Positions 33,646-41,371 of a stretch of DNA of 64,000 nucleotides are shown one piece after another (positions within the stretch are counted from its first letter, which is position 1; every line of letters starts with the position of its first letter). Location of the stretch: assembly GCA_913041495.1 (NCBI GenBank), contig CAJWHT010000003.1, forward strand, positions 1 to 64,000, in the 5' to 3' direction. A program made the translations under genes and the position numbers. The notes under the pieces are model-generated. The model was not told where the DNA came from and ran no database searches. It saw nothing but the letters and a program-made list of their open reading frames with translations. The DNA is from an uncultured Desulfobacteraceae bacterium. GTDB taxonomy: Bacteria; Desulfobacterota; Desulfobacteria; Desulfobacterales; Desulfobacteraceae.

Positions 33646-35109
33646 TTATTTCTCCTCTTTTAAATGAATGGTATATTTATCCCTGATGGCCCGGTCGGTG
33701 TCCGGATCAATGTAGGCCGTCTCCCGGTTGGCGATCAGTTTTTTTGCAATTTCACGGGCCTTTTCCCTGGCATCCAGGCCGCCGTCTTTTTCCCAGCGGT
33801 CACGGCTTTTCCGGTTGGTGACCCCGTTGCCCTGGAAATATTCCCTTCGCATGTGGGCCATGGTGTGGGGGCTGGACATGTAGTTGCCCCCAGGACCGAC
33901 GGATTCGATCACCTCAAGGGCCAGATGTTCGGCATCCACCTCAATGCCCTTGAGAACCCGGCAGCAGTTGCCGATGATCTCGTCGTCCATGACAAATTGC
34001 TCGTGGGCAATGGTGAGCATGGATTCCAGCATGCCGGCGCTGTGGTGGATATAGTTGGACCCGGCCATGGCTGCAAGGATCAGGGTCAAGGATTTCTCCC
34101 AGGCTGCCTGGGCATCAGGCTCTTTTGAGTCGGCAAGGCCTGCGGAGTTGTAATTGGGGATGTTGATGTGGTCTGCCAGCTGGTGGGCGGCCGCATTCAT
34201 CATGCCAAATTCCACCGGTCCGCCGGCATAGCCCATGGAGGCCAGGTTGACCAACCCGGGAATACCGCCGTACAGGACCGGGGCACCCGGGGTGGTCAGC
34301 TGGCAGATGGCGATACCGGCCAGTTCCTCCGCATGAAGCTGGGCCAGGGTTCCGGCCATGGTCACAGGTGATGTGGACCCGGCCATGGGGGCGCTGGAGA
34401 TGGCAACGGGAATACGGTTCCGGTTGGCTTCCTGCATGATCAGGGTGGACTGGGTGCACAGCTTTAAGGGGCTGATGGCAATGGAGGTGATAAATGAGAT
34501 AAAGGGGCGTTCCGCAAGTTTGTCTTTACCCCCGGCGATCATGGCGGCCAGGTCGATGACCCTGCGCAGGCCTTCTTCGTCGTTGACCCCGGACATCACG
34601 TGTTTCTGCGTGGCCTTGAGACAGGCGTAAAACATGTTGATGTCGTAGTCTTCCTTTTTCAGGTCCGTGGGGATGCAGGGGCGGACCAGAAAATGGATGT
34701 TGGCCAACTGATCCACGACACGGGAGACCTCGTAGAGATCCTCAAGCGTGGTGGCCCGCAGTTCTTTGGTCTCAAGGTCAATGATTTTGATGGCAGCCCC
34801 GCCGGTGCCCAGGTGTACCTTATCCTCCCGCAGATCGAGGTCGTGTTCCGGTTGTCTTCCGCAGAGGATCACCTGGGAGGGGGCCTTTACTATGGCCTGC
34901 TCAATGATGTGCCTTGGAAATTTGATCCGCCGGGATTTGTGGTCCACTTCTGCCCCGTGGTCTTCCAGCATTTCCACGGTAGCCTCAAGTCCGTTTTCAT
35001 ATCCCATCCCGGTCTGCTCTAAAATAGTCAGAGCCGCATCGTGGATGGTTTCGATCTGTTCGGGTGACAGGGGGCGGTAAAGACCACCCTGAAGTCCTTT
35101 TAACTGCAT
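33646..35109 (-). CDS. MttB-superfamily corrinoid methyltransferase without pyrrolysine
   Basis: The 487-residue protein belongs to the MttB/COG5598 superfamily, whose members demethylate quaternary or tertiary amines such as trimethylamine, glycine betaine, proline betaine or carnitine onto a corrinoid protein. The frame is open throughout with no internal TAG, so this is a non-pyrrolysine member. Characterised non-Pyl members act on quaternary amines rather than trimethylamine. Recognisable segments include LGTGGAAIKIIDLETKELRA, MSGVNDEEGLRRVIDLAAM and GGPVEFGMMNAAAHQLADH. I chose ATG 35109, preceded by AAGGAGA, over 35127. It sits in an operon after AsnB and a metallo-hydrolase and before its corrinoid protein. 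The exact substrate is unknown. Confidence 0.9.
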   Translation of the reverse strand: MQLKGLQGGLYRPLSPEQIETIHDAALTILEQTGMGYENGLEATVEMLEDHGAEVDHKSRRIKFPRHIIEQAIVKAPSQVILCGRQPEHDLDLREDKVHLGTGGAAIKIIDLETKELRATTLEDLYEVSRVVDQLANIHFLVRPCIPTDLKKEDYDINMFYACLKATQKHVMSGVNDEEGLRRVIDLAAMIAGGKDKLAERPFISFITSIAISPLKLCTQSTLIMQEANRNRIPVAISSAPMAGSTSPVTMAGTLAQLHAEELAGIAICQLTTPGAPVLYGGIPGLVNLASMGYAGGPVEFGMMNAAAHQLADHINIPNYNSAGLADSKEPDAQAAWEKSLTLILAAMAGSNYIHHSAGMLESMLTIAHEQFVMDDEIIGNCCRVLKGIEVDAEHLALEVIESVGPGGNYMSSPHTMAHMRREYFQGNGVTNRKSRDRWEKDGGLDAREKAREIAKKLIANRETAYIDPDTDRAIRDKYTIHLKEEK

Positions 35110-35173
35110 GTCTTCTCCTTGTTGCATCCGGTGCTGTCCCTATAAAGGCAGGCCGGACCGTCGTGTCTGCATG

Positions 35174-36019
35174 TTAGGGAATCGCCAGCGGCATCCCGTC
35201 GTATGCAAAGGTTATATTGTCTGTTTCCATCGCCATGTAATCGGAAAAACTGCGGTGCCAGTATTCTTCCAGGTGGATAAAGACGACGCGGTCTGCCTTG
35301 AGCCGTTCGGCCAGGGCCAGGGTGTCGTCATAGGTGTAGAGGGTGGTCCTGGAGACGTGTCCTTCCGGATACCTGAAATCCCCTGCCAGTCCCTGTTCAA
35401 ACATACCGGGCTGAATCAGCAGCAGGTCCGGATGGCGGACCTGCTGCCGGGATTCGGGAAATGGCTTGATGTCGCAGGGGGCATAGACAATGCGGGCCCC
35501 CTGCTTTTCGAATACAAAAATAAATACGGGCGGATTGCTGCCGGGCACCCGGATCGCCGTTATCTTCAGTTCCCCGAGGCGGATCGTACTATCAAATTCC
35601 CGGCAGACGGCAAACCCGCTGTCCTCAAGAAAATCCAGCCAGGGGCCGTACACCGTGGTGATTTCCCCGAAGTGTTCCATGAGTGCCCGGGGAATCAGCA
35701 GGGTCAGCCGTTTTTCCGGTATTCCCCGCCAGGTGCGAAAATCCAGGGCAATCTGCTCGATGACCCGCAGTCCTTCAATATGATCCGGATCCAGGTGGGT
35801 GAACAGGATATGGCTCAGGGAGCAAATCCCCTCCCGGTTGAGCTGGGTGCCGATCTCAGCCGGCGTGTCGATGAGCAGGTTGTCCCCGTGGATAAAAAGA
35901 GAGGGGCCGGTCCGCCGGAACGGATGCCCTTTTTCCCTGGCCTCCCGGCAGATCCCGCAATTGCACAAGGGTCTTGGGATGGGCATGCATCCGCCCGATC
36001 CCAGTACGGTCAACTCCAT
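35174..36019 (-). CDS. Metallo-beta-lactamase-fold hydrolase, PhnP-like
   Basis: The 281-residue protein has a cysteine cluster near the N-terminus (CNCGICREA), the zinc motif FTHLDPDHIEG (HxDxDH), and downstream ligands in APCDIKPF and VFIHLEEYWH. The cysteine cluster followed by the hydrolase core resembles PhnP, a cyclic phosphodiesterase, and related radical-cofactor-biosynthesis-type MBL proteins. I placed the start at ATG 36019, which has GGGGAG 6 nt upstream, rather than ATG 36025. It is the second gene of the minus-strand AsnB-MBL-MttB-corrinoid operon. The reaction is not predictable beyond hydrolysis of a phospho- or thio-ester. Confidence 0.82.
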   Translation of the reverse strand: MELTVLGSGGCMPIPRPLCNCGICREAREKGHPFRRTGPSLFIHGDNLLIDTPAEIGTQLNREGICSLSHILFTHLDPDHIEGLRVIEQIALDFRTWRGIPEKRLTLLIPRALMEHFGEITTVYGPWLDFLEDSGFAVCREFDSTIRLGELKITAIRVPGSNPPVFIFVFEKQGARIVYAPCDIKPFPESRQQVRHPDLLLIQPGMFEQGLAGDFRYPEGHVSRTTLYTYDDTLALAERLKADRVVFIHLEEYWHRSFSDYMAMETDNITFAYDGMPLAIP

Positions 36020-36043
36020 GATCATCTCCCCTTGGGCCAGGAA

Positions 36044-37630
36044 TTAATAATCGTGTTTCAGGTCTCCGTCCACGGTGCCTCTGACCTTTTCGCGTTCCTC
36101 TTCAAAGTCGAATCCGGTCCAGATGCCGATGGACCCTAAAATGGAATCCTGGGGATGGTACTCCCTGAAGATTTTAAAATAATAGGCCGCCTCTTTGCTG
36201 TTGATCACAGCGTTGGGGTGCTCCGCCTTGATATGGGCGAACTCCTCGTCGCTCATGCGGTTGGCAACCCGTTCGCCTAAATCTTCGCAGCCCGCACCCT
36301 GGGTGTACTGGACCTTGTACCGCCAGAGAATTTCCTCGGGCAGGTAATGGGTACCTTCAAAGGCTTTTCTGAGAATCCACTTTTCAATTTTGGCCCCGTT
36401 GTGTTCCCGGATCTTGAGTTCCGGAGGGATCATCATGCCCAGGCGGATCATTTCCACGTCCAGGAAGGGCACCCTAAGTTCCAGGCTGAAATCCATGCCC
36501 ATGCGGTCGGCCCGCTGGAGGTTGATGTTGTGGAGGTTGGTGATCAGCCGCCGGCCTTCGGGATTCATTTTATCAATGGGAAAGTTCTTCATGTACTGGT
36601 AGCCGTTGAAGACCTCGTCCGCTCCCTCGCCGGTGAGTACCACGGTGCAGAATTCGGCTGCGGCCTTGCAGGTGAAATAGCAGGGCACGGCACAGCGGAC
36701 CAGGGAGGGATCGTAGGTCTCCAGCTTGTTGATGACGTGGGGCAGGGCATCGTAATAGTCTTTTTCTGTAAAAAGATACTCATGGTGGGTGGAACCGATG
36801 TGATCCGCCGCAATTCTGGAGGCCTTGATATCGTCACTGACTTCACCCTGGGCATCTTTCATCCCCACCACAAAGGTATGGAGATTGGGAATTTCGTCCG
36901 CGGCAATCGCTGCCACCAGGCTGCTGTCCAGCCCGCCGCTGCAAAATGAACCCACCGGTATTTCAGGATCAGCCAGAAGCCGTTTTTTCACCGACCGGAT
37001 AAAGGTATCCCGGATTTTATCCGTGGTCGTGGCGATGTTGGTCAGCTTGTGATCCTGGATCTTTGGCACCTTGTAGTATTGGACGAATCCCGTATCCGGT
37101 GTGTAATAGTGGCCTGCGGGAAATTCATGAACTTCAGGCACCTGGGCCAGGCTCATGGCCCCCAGTTCTGAGGTAAAGTAAAACCCCCCGTCTTTGTACC
37201 CGTAATACAGCGGCTTAATTCCGATGGGGTCCCTGGCCAGCAGAAAGGTCCCTTTTTCTTCGTCAAACACGGCAAAGGCAAACATGCCGTCAAGTTGTTT
37301 GACGCAGTCGGGTCCCAGTTCCTGGTACAGGTGGAGAACGGTTTCGGAATCGGATTGGGTTTTAAAATCATACTTTTGCGTTAAGGTTTCCCGAAGGGCC
37401 TTGAAATTGTAAATCTCGCCGTTGGCAATTATCCCTTTCAGATCTCCGGCAGCCAGAATGGGCTGATGACCGGTGGCTACATCAACGATGGATAGTCTTG
37501 TGTGCCCCACCGTGAATTGATCTCCGCTGTGAATCCCCCTGTCATTGGGTCCCCTGTGGGTCAATGCATCCAGCATCCGGTTTATGGTGTCATCGTCCCT
37601 GATGCCGAAGCATCCTGCTATGCCGCACAT
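36044..37630 (-). CDS. AsnB-type glutamine-dependent amidotransferase (asparagine synthase family)
   Basis: The 528-residue protein has a class-II glutamine amidotransferase domain with nucleophile Cys2 (MCGIAGCFG), RLSIVDVATGHQP and ANGEIYNF. An ATP-pyrophosphatase synthetase domain follows with the PPi loop CSGGLDSSLVAAIA (about 245) and LTGEGADEVFNGYQY. All key residues for ATP-dependent amidation look intact. Asparagine synthesis is the default reading, but its place as first gene of an operon with an MBL hydrolase and an MttB/corrinoid pair suggests another carboxylate acceptor is possible. The start at 37630 is fixed by the mature Cys2 requirement and an AGGAGAAGG site; the longer frame from 37759 must be wrong. 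Confidence 0.88.
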   Translation of the reverse strand: MCGIAGCFGIRDDDTINRMLDALTHRGPNDRGIHSGDQFTVGHTRLSIVDVATGHQPILAAGDLKGIIANGEIYNFKALRETLTQKYDFKTQSDSETVLHLYQELGPDCVKQLDGMFAFAVFDEEKGTFLLARDPIGIKPLYYGYKDGGFYFTSELGAMSLAQVPEVHEFPAGHYYTPDTGFVQYYKVPKIQDHKLTNIATTTDKIRDTFIRSVKKRLLADPEIPVGSFCSGGLDSSLVAAIAADEIPNLHTFVVGMKDAQGEVSDDIKASRIAADHIGSTHHEYLFTEKDYYDALPHVINKLETYDPSLVRCAVPCYFTCKAAAEFCTVVLTGEGADEVFNGYQYMKNFPIDKMNPEGRRLITNLHNINLQRADRMGMDFSLELRVPFLDVEMIRLGMMIPPELKIREHNGAKIEKWILRKAFEGTHYLPEEILWRYKVQYTQGAGCEDLGERVANRMSDEEFAHIKAEHPNAVINSKEAAYYFKIFREYHPQDSILGSIGIWTGFDFEEEREKVRGTVDGDLKHDY

Positions 37631-38111
37631 ACCTTCTCCTTCTTTTGTTCGTATATAGTCAAAACACCGGGGATCCCTCCTGGTCTGCCGCATAAATCCC
37701 ATGGCCTTTCCCGCGCCAGAGTGGGGGTGGTCCCCGACCAATGGCCGGGACCATAACACAACTATACATCGAATTGAAAGTTTTTATTCTGGGGATTTGA
37801 TGAAAAAAATTAATATCTGTATATGAAAAATAGTAATATTGTGTGTCTTTTTGATGAAAATATCACTTTTTACTGGGAAATTGTGATTGTTTCTTTGGTG
37901 GTGTGAAAAACCCTTGTGGAATGATAGGCTGATAGAAGGAATAAATATATATTGAGAACGATATAATTGTGCGAGTGCAGCATCGACCCAACCTAGCTGT
38001 CTTGTGGGTGACCCAGGTGAAAGACCGTTGCCAGCGGCCGTGAAGCTATTGCCCTTGGGGGGCGATTGGGGTATGTTGTCCGTGAACAAACGCAGATTGA
38101 AAGGACGGGCA
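37631..38111. other. AT-rich divergent promoter region between AsnB operon and marR
   Basis: This 480-bp region has an AT-rich core (about 37770-37970) between the divergently oriented AsnB operon and the MarR gene. TATAAT at 37962-37967, embedded in AACGATATAAT, is a plausible -10 element for marR. A half-site resembling the asnO operator overlaps it. I see no RNA gene or small ORF. Confidence 0.45.
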
Positions 38112-38615
38112 GTGAATCAATCCATTGCTGAAGAAAGATGCCGGGAGCTTTTGGTTTCCTTAAGAAAAATCATCCAGGCCGTTGATATTCATTCCAGAAT
38201 GTTGAACAAGCGGTTCGGGCTGACCGGACCCCAGTTGATCGTGCTTCAGGAGATATCGGCCCAGGCCGGCATATCCATTACGCCATTGTCGCGGGTGACC
38301 AGCCTGAGCCAGGCCACGGTCACCGATATCACCAAGCGCCTGGAATCAAAAGGCTACATCCAAAGAAAAAAACGTGAGGATGATAAACGGGCGGTCAGTC
38401 TTTTTCTGACGGCATCCGGGGAAGCGATGATCAAAGAGTTGCCGCCCCTGCTTCAGGAAAAATTCACCGAGCGGTTTTCCGGCCTGGAGAATTGGGAGCA
38501 GATGATGATCCTCAGCGCCTTTGAGCGGGTGGTCAGTTTGATGGCCGCAGAACAGATTGATGCCTCTCCTGTGCTTGTCACAGGGCCGATTCAAAATGAC
38601 GGAGCCGCTTCCTAA
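38112..38615 (+). CDS. MarR-family transcriptional regulator
   Basis: The protein of about 167 residues has a typical MarR winged helix-turn-helix. It has a dimerisation helix (ELLVSLRKIIQAVDIHSRMLNKRF), recognition region (LSRVTSLSQATVTDITKRLESKGYIQRKK) and wing (REDDKRAVSLFLTASGEAMI). I prefer the GTG start at 38112, which has AAAGGA 7 nt upstream; ATG 38073 is an alternative with 13 more residues. MarR proteins of this kind accompany NAGGN operons in other bacteria, and a palindrome (39438-39451) inside the asnO promoter is a candidate operator. The ligand is unknown; regulation by osmotic state is inferred from context. Confidence 0.85.
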   Translation: MNQSIAEERCRELLVSLRKIIQAVDIHSRMLNKRFGLTGPQLIVLQEISAQAGISITPLSRVTSLSQATVTDITKRLESKGYIQRKKREDDKRAVSLFLTASGEAMIKELPPLLQEKFTERFSGLENWEQMMILSAFERVVSLMAAEQIDASPVLVTGPIQNDGAAS

Positions 38616-38641
38616 AGTGTTTGCAGGCGGCCATAACCTTA

Positions 38642-39307
38642 TCAGTCTTCCACCTCAAGGTTGTTGTCAACGCCGGTGACGCCAAGGGTGAAACGGGCGG
38701 CATCAGCGGCCTCTTTAAAGGCGCGTTTATCAGGGACGGTCCCTGAAAGGGAAACCAGGCCATTGTTGACTGACACGGTGATTCCGTCGATGTCGAATTT
38801 TAGATTCCGTTTCATCACTTCAAGAATATAGGCGGCAATGGACTGGTCCTGGGTCTTTTCCGAAGGGACAACGGCCAGGTTGTTTTCCACGATCATTACC
38901 CCGCGCAGTTCTCCGGTCAGGCGTTCTGCCTTTTCTTTCTTCCAGAAGGTATCCACGGAGCCGTTCAGCCTGACGATGCCGTTTTCCACTTCAACGGTGA
39001 TGTCGCTGGATTCAAGATCCGGATTCCAGGCCAGTACACTCACCGCCCGGCAATGGACATCTTCATCCATGAGGGTTTCCACCTCATCCGGATATTTAAC
39101 CCGCAGATTATTTTCGATTTTTTTGACACCTTTGACATCCCAGGTTTCGGTGATGGCTGAAATCTGTGCCGCATAGTTGGTGACTGTTCCGCTTAGGGTG
39201 ACCCGCCCGCCGTTTACTTCAATTTTTATATCTGATGCGTCTACGCTGCTGTTCCAAAACAGGTTATCCACAATGTCTTTTTTAATGTGTTCGTCGGTTC
39301 TTAACAC
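38642..39307 (-). CDS. Protein with three BON domains
   Basis: The 221-residue protein consists of three consecutive BON domains (about 5-75, 78-150, 155-221), each with the pattern I-x-V-x-x-G-x-V-x-L-x-G-x-V (for example IKIEVNGGRVTLSGTV and ITVEVENGIVRLNGSV) and ending in V-x-x-V-x-N-N-L. BON domains bind membranes or phospholipids in osmotically induced proteins such as OsmY. No signal peptide is visible here, so a cytosolic or membrane-peripheral place is likely. The gene is convergent with marR and divergent from asnO, sharing its regulatory region. Confidence 0.88.
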   Translation of the reverse strand: MLRTDEHIKKDIVDNLFWNSSVDASDIKIEVNGGRVTLSGTVTNYAAQISAITETWDVKGVKKIENNLRVKYPDEVETLMDEDVHCRAVSVLAWNPDLESSDITVEVENGIVRLNGSVDTFWKKEKAERLTGELRGVMIVENNLAVVPSEKTQDQSIAAYILEVMKRNLKFDIDGITVSVNNGLVSLSGTVPDKRAFKEAADAARFTLGVTGVDNNLEVED

Positions 39308-39581
39308 GGGTCCTCCTTTTTTTAAATGCGAAAATATGTATCGATATCAATGCACATTATTGGTTATAATATAATGATAATTAGCATGTTTTCAAGGTTA
39401 TCAGTCGAAGTCACACCTGTATGTGCTTGACAAAATGTATCGAATACGATATAAATCTGACGTGTTCTTTTTACAAATTTGATCTCTCTTGGGCCCCCCA
39501 GCCCGATGAATAGGGGAAGATCAATGCAATTCCAAACGTATATATAGCTAAACTTTTAACAAACCATGAATAGGTGAAATT
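39308..39581. promoter_or_regulatory. Divergent regulatory region of the BON gene and NAGGN operon
   Basis: For asnO, TTGACA (39427-39432), a 17-nt spacer and TATAAA (39450-39455) form a strong sigma-70 promoter with a 5' leader of about 120 nt. The spacer carries the inverted repeat TATCGAATACGATA (39438-39451). A second TATCGATA palindrome (39339-39346) overlaps the probable BON promoter on the opposite strand. Occupancy of these sites by the adjacent MarR protein would block both promoters. Confidence 0.65.
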
Positions 39582-41354
39582 ATGTGTGGTATTTGTGGTG
39601 AACTGGTATTTGACGGTCACCCTCTGGACGATGAGCAAATGAAACGAATGACCGGTAAAATGGCCAGGCGCGGGCCTGACCATGAGGCCGTGCAGCGGGC
39701 CGGCCGTGCCACTTTCGGCCATCGCAGGCTGAAAATCATTGATCTTTCCGACGCCTCCAACCAGCCGTTTGTGGATCCGGATCTGGATTTGATGCTGGTG
39801 TTCAACGGTGCCATCTATAATTATAAAGAGCTGAGAACCCAATTGAGACAAGCCGGTTACAGGTTTTACTCCGACGGGGATACAGAGGTCATTGTAAAGG
39901 CTTACCATGCATGGGGAGAGGCCTGTGTGGAAAAGTTCAACGGCATGTTCGCCTTTGTCATCTATGACGGCCGCAATGATACCGCTTTCATGGCAAGGGA
40001 CCGTCTTGGCATCAAACCGCTCTACTATGTCAAGGACGGCAGCCGCCTGATATTTGCCTCCTCCCTGCCGGCCCTTCTTGAAACCGGTACGGTTGATACG
40101 CATCTGTCTTCCCGGGCACTTCACCATTACATGTCATTTCATGCCGTGGTACCCGCCCCTTACACCCTGATCCGGGATGTGAAAAAGCTGCCGCCGGCAA
40201 CGACAATGACCGTTAAAAGCAGCGGCGAAACGGTTGCCCGGACCTATTGGGAGTTGGAGTTCATCCGGGACAGGGAAGAGGATACCTATGGGTTCGAGGA
40301 TTGGAAGCGCCTGGTGTCTGACGCCCTGATGAAGGCGGTACGCCGCCGCCTGGTGGCGGATGTGCCTGTGGGCGTGCTCTTATCCGGCGGCCTGGATTCC
40401 AGCCTGATTGTCGGGCTTCTGGCTGAGGCCGGACAGAAGGATTTGAAGACATTTTCCATCGGTTTTGAAAGTGTGGGCGGTGAACGGGGGGATGAGTTTA
40501 AATATTCCGACATCATCGCCGACCATTTCGGGACGGACCATCATAAAATCCGGGTGGATTCCCGCCAGGTCCTCCCCAACCTGCCGGATTGCGTCAGGGC
40601 CATGAGTGAGCCCATGGTTTCCCACGATTGTATCGGGTTTTACCTGCTCAGCAAGGTGGTTGCCGACCACGTCAAGGTGGTCCAGAGCGGGCAGGGGGCC
40701 GATGAGATTTTTGGCGGTTACCACTGGTATCCGCCCATGATGGAAAGCCACGACCCGGCCGCGGATTACAGGAATGTTTTTTGTGACCGCACCCATGAAG
40801 AGTTCTGCGAAATCGTCCATGAGCAATACGCCGGCCAGGATTTCAGTCGGGAATTCATAGAACAGCAGTTTGCGGCACCCGGTGCCCGGATGAGCGTGGA
40901 TAAAGCCCTGCGCATGGACGCCACCGTCATGCTGGTGGATGATCCGGTAAAGCGGGTGGACAATATGACCATGGCCTGGAGCCTTGAAGCCAGGGTGCCT
41001 TTCCTGGATCACGAGCTGGTGGAACTGGCTGCAAAGATTCCACCGGAATTCAAGGTGGGGCACGGCGGAAAACATATCCTGAAAGAGGCGGCAAGGGATG
41101 TGATTCCGGCGGATGTCATCGACAGGCCCAAGGGCTATTTTCCTGTGCCGGCACTCAAATACATCCGGGGAGCCTATTTCGATTTTGTGAAAGATATCGT
41201 CAAAAGCCCGGCCTGCCGGGAGCGAAAGATCATCCGGCCGGAATATATCGATCTGTTGCTGGCATCGCCGGAAGACCATATTACTCCCCTGCGGGGATCA
41301 AAGCTCTGGCAGGTGGCATTGATGGAATTCTGGATGCAGAAACACGGTCTGTAA
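39582..41354 (+). CDS. asnO: N-acetylglutaminylglutamine amidotransferase
   Basis: AsnO-type enzymes amidate the C-terminus of N-acetylglutaminylglutamine to form the compatible solute NAGGN. The 590-residue protein has nucleophile Cys2 in MCGICGELVFDG, the GATase motifs FGHRRLKIIDLSD and VFNGAIYNYKELR, and the synthetase PPi loop LLSGGLDSSLIVGLL near residue 270. The C-terminal synthetase segment PKGYFPVPALKYIRG is characteristic. The start has AGGTGA upstream. The ngg gene begins 17 nt downstream, followed by the M42 peptidase, which together are the diagnostic NAGGN gene order. Expression from the 39427 promoter is probably controlled by the nearby MarR protein. Confidence 0.93.
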   Translation: MCGICGELVFDGHPLDDEQMKRMTGKMARRGPDHEAVQRAGRATFGHRRLKIIDLSDASNQPFVDPDLDLMLVFNGAIYNYKELRTQLRQAGYRFYSDGDTEVIVKAYHAWGEACVEKFNGMFAFVIYDGRNDTAFMARDRLGIKPLYYVKDGSRLIFASSLPALLETGTVDTHLSSRALHHYMSFHAVVPAPYTLIRDVKKLPPATTMTVKSSGETVARTYWELEFIRDREEDTYGFEDWKRLVSDALMKAVRRRLVADVPVGVLLSGGLDSSLIVGLLAEAGQKDLKTFSIGFESVGGERGDEFKYSDIIADHFGTDHHKIRVDSRQVLPNLPDCVRAMSEPMVSHDCIGFYLLSKVVADHVKVVQSGQGADEIFGGYHWYPPMMESHDPAADYRNVFCDRTHEEFCEIVHEQYAGQDFSREFIEQQFAAPGARMSVDKALRMDATVMLVDDPVKRVDNMTMAWSLEARVPFLDHELVELAAKIPPEFKVGHGGKHILKEAARDVIPADVIDRPKGYFPVPALKYIRGAYFDFVKDIVKSPACRERKIIRPEYIDLLLASPEDHITPLRGSKLWQVALMEFWMQKHGL

Positions 41355-41371
41355 CCCAAGGGAGAACGATC

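Noticed and set aside
33646-35109. Pyrrolysine-containing trimethylamine methyltransferase
   Set aside because: The frame is open over its full length without an internal TAG, so it is a non-Pyl MttB homologue.
36044-37759. Extended start of AsnB at 37759
   Set aside because: Class-II amidotransferases need Cys at position 2 after Met removal; MCGIAG begins at 37630 with its own ribosome-binding site.
40380-41279. 299-residue minus-strand ORF opposite asnO
   Set aside because: Shadow of the amidotransferase gene, without any recognisable motif.
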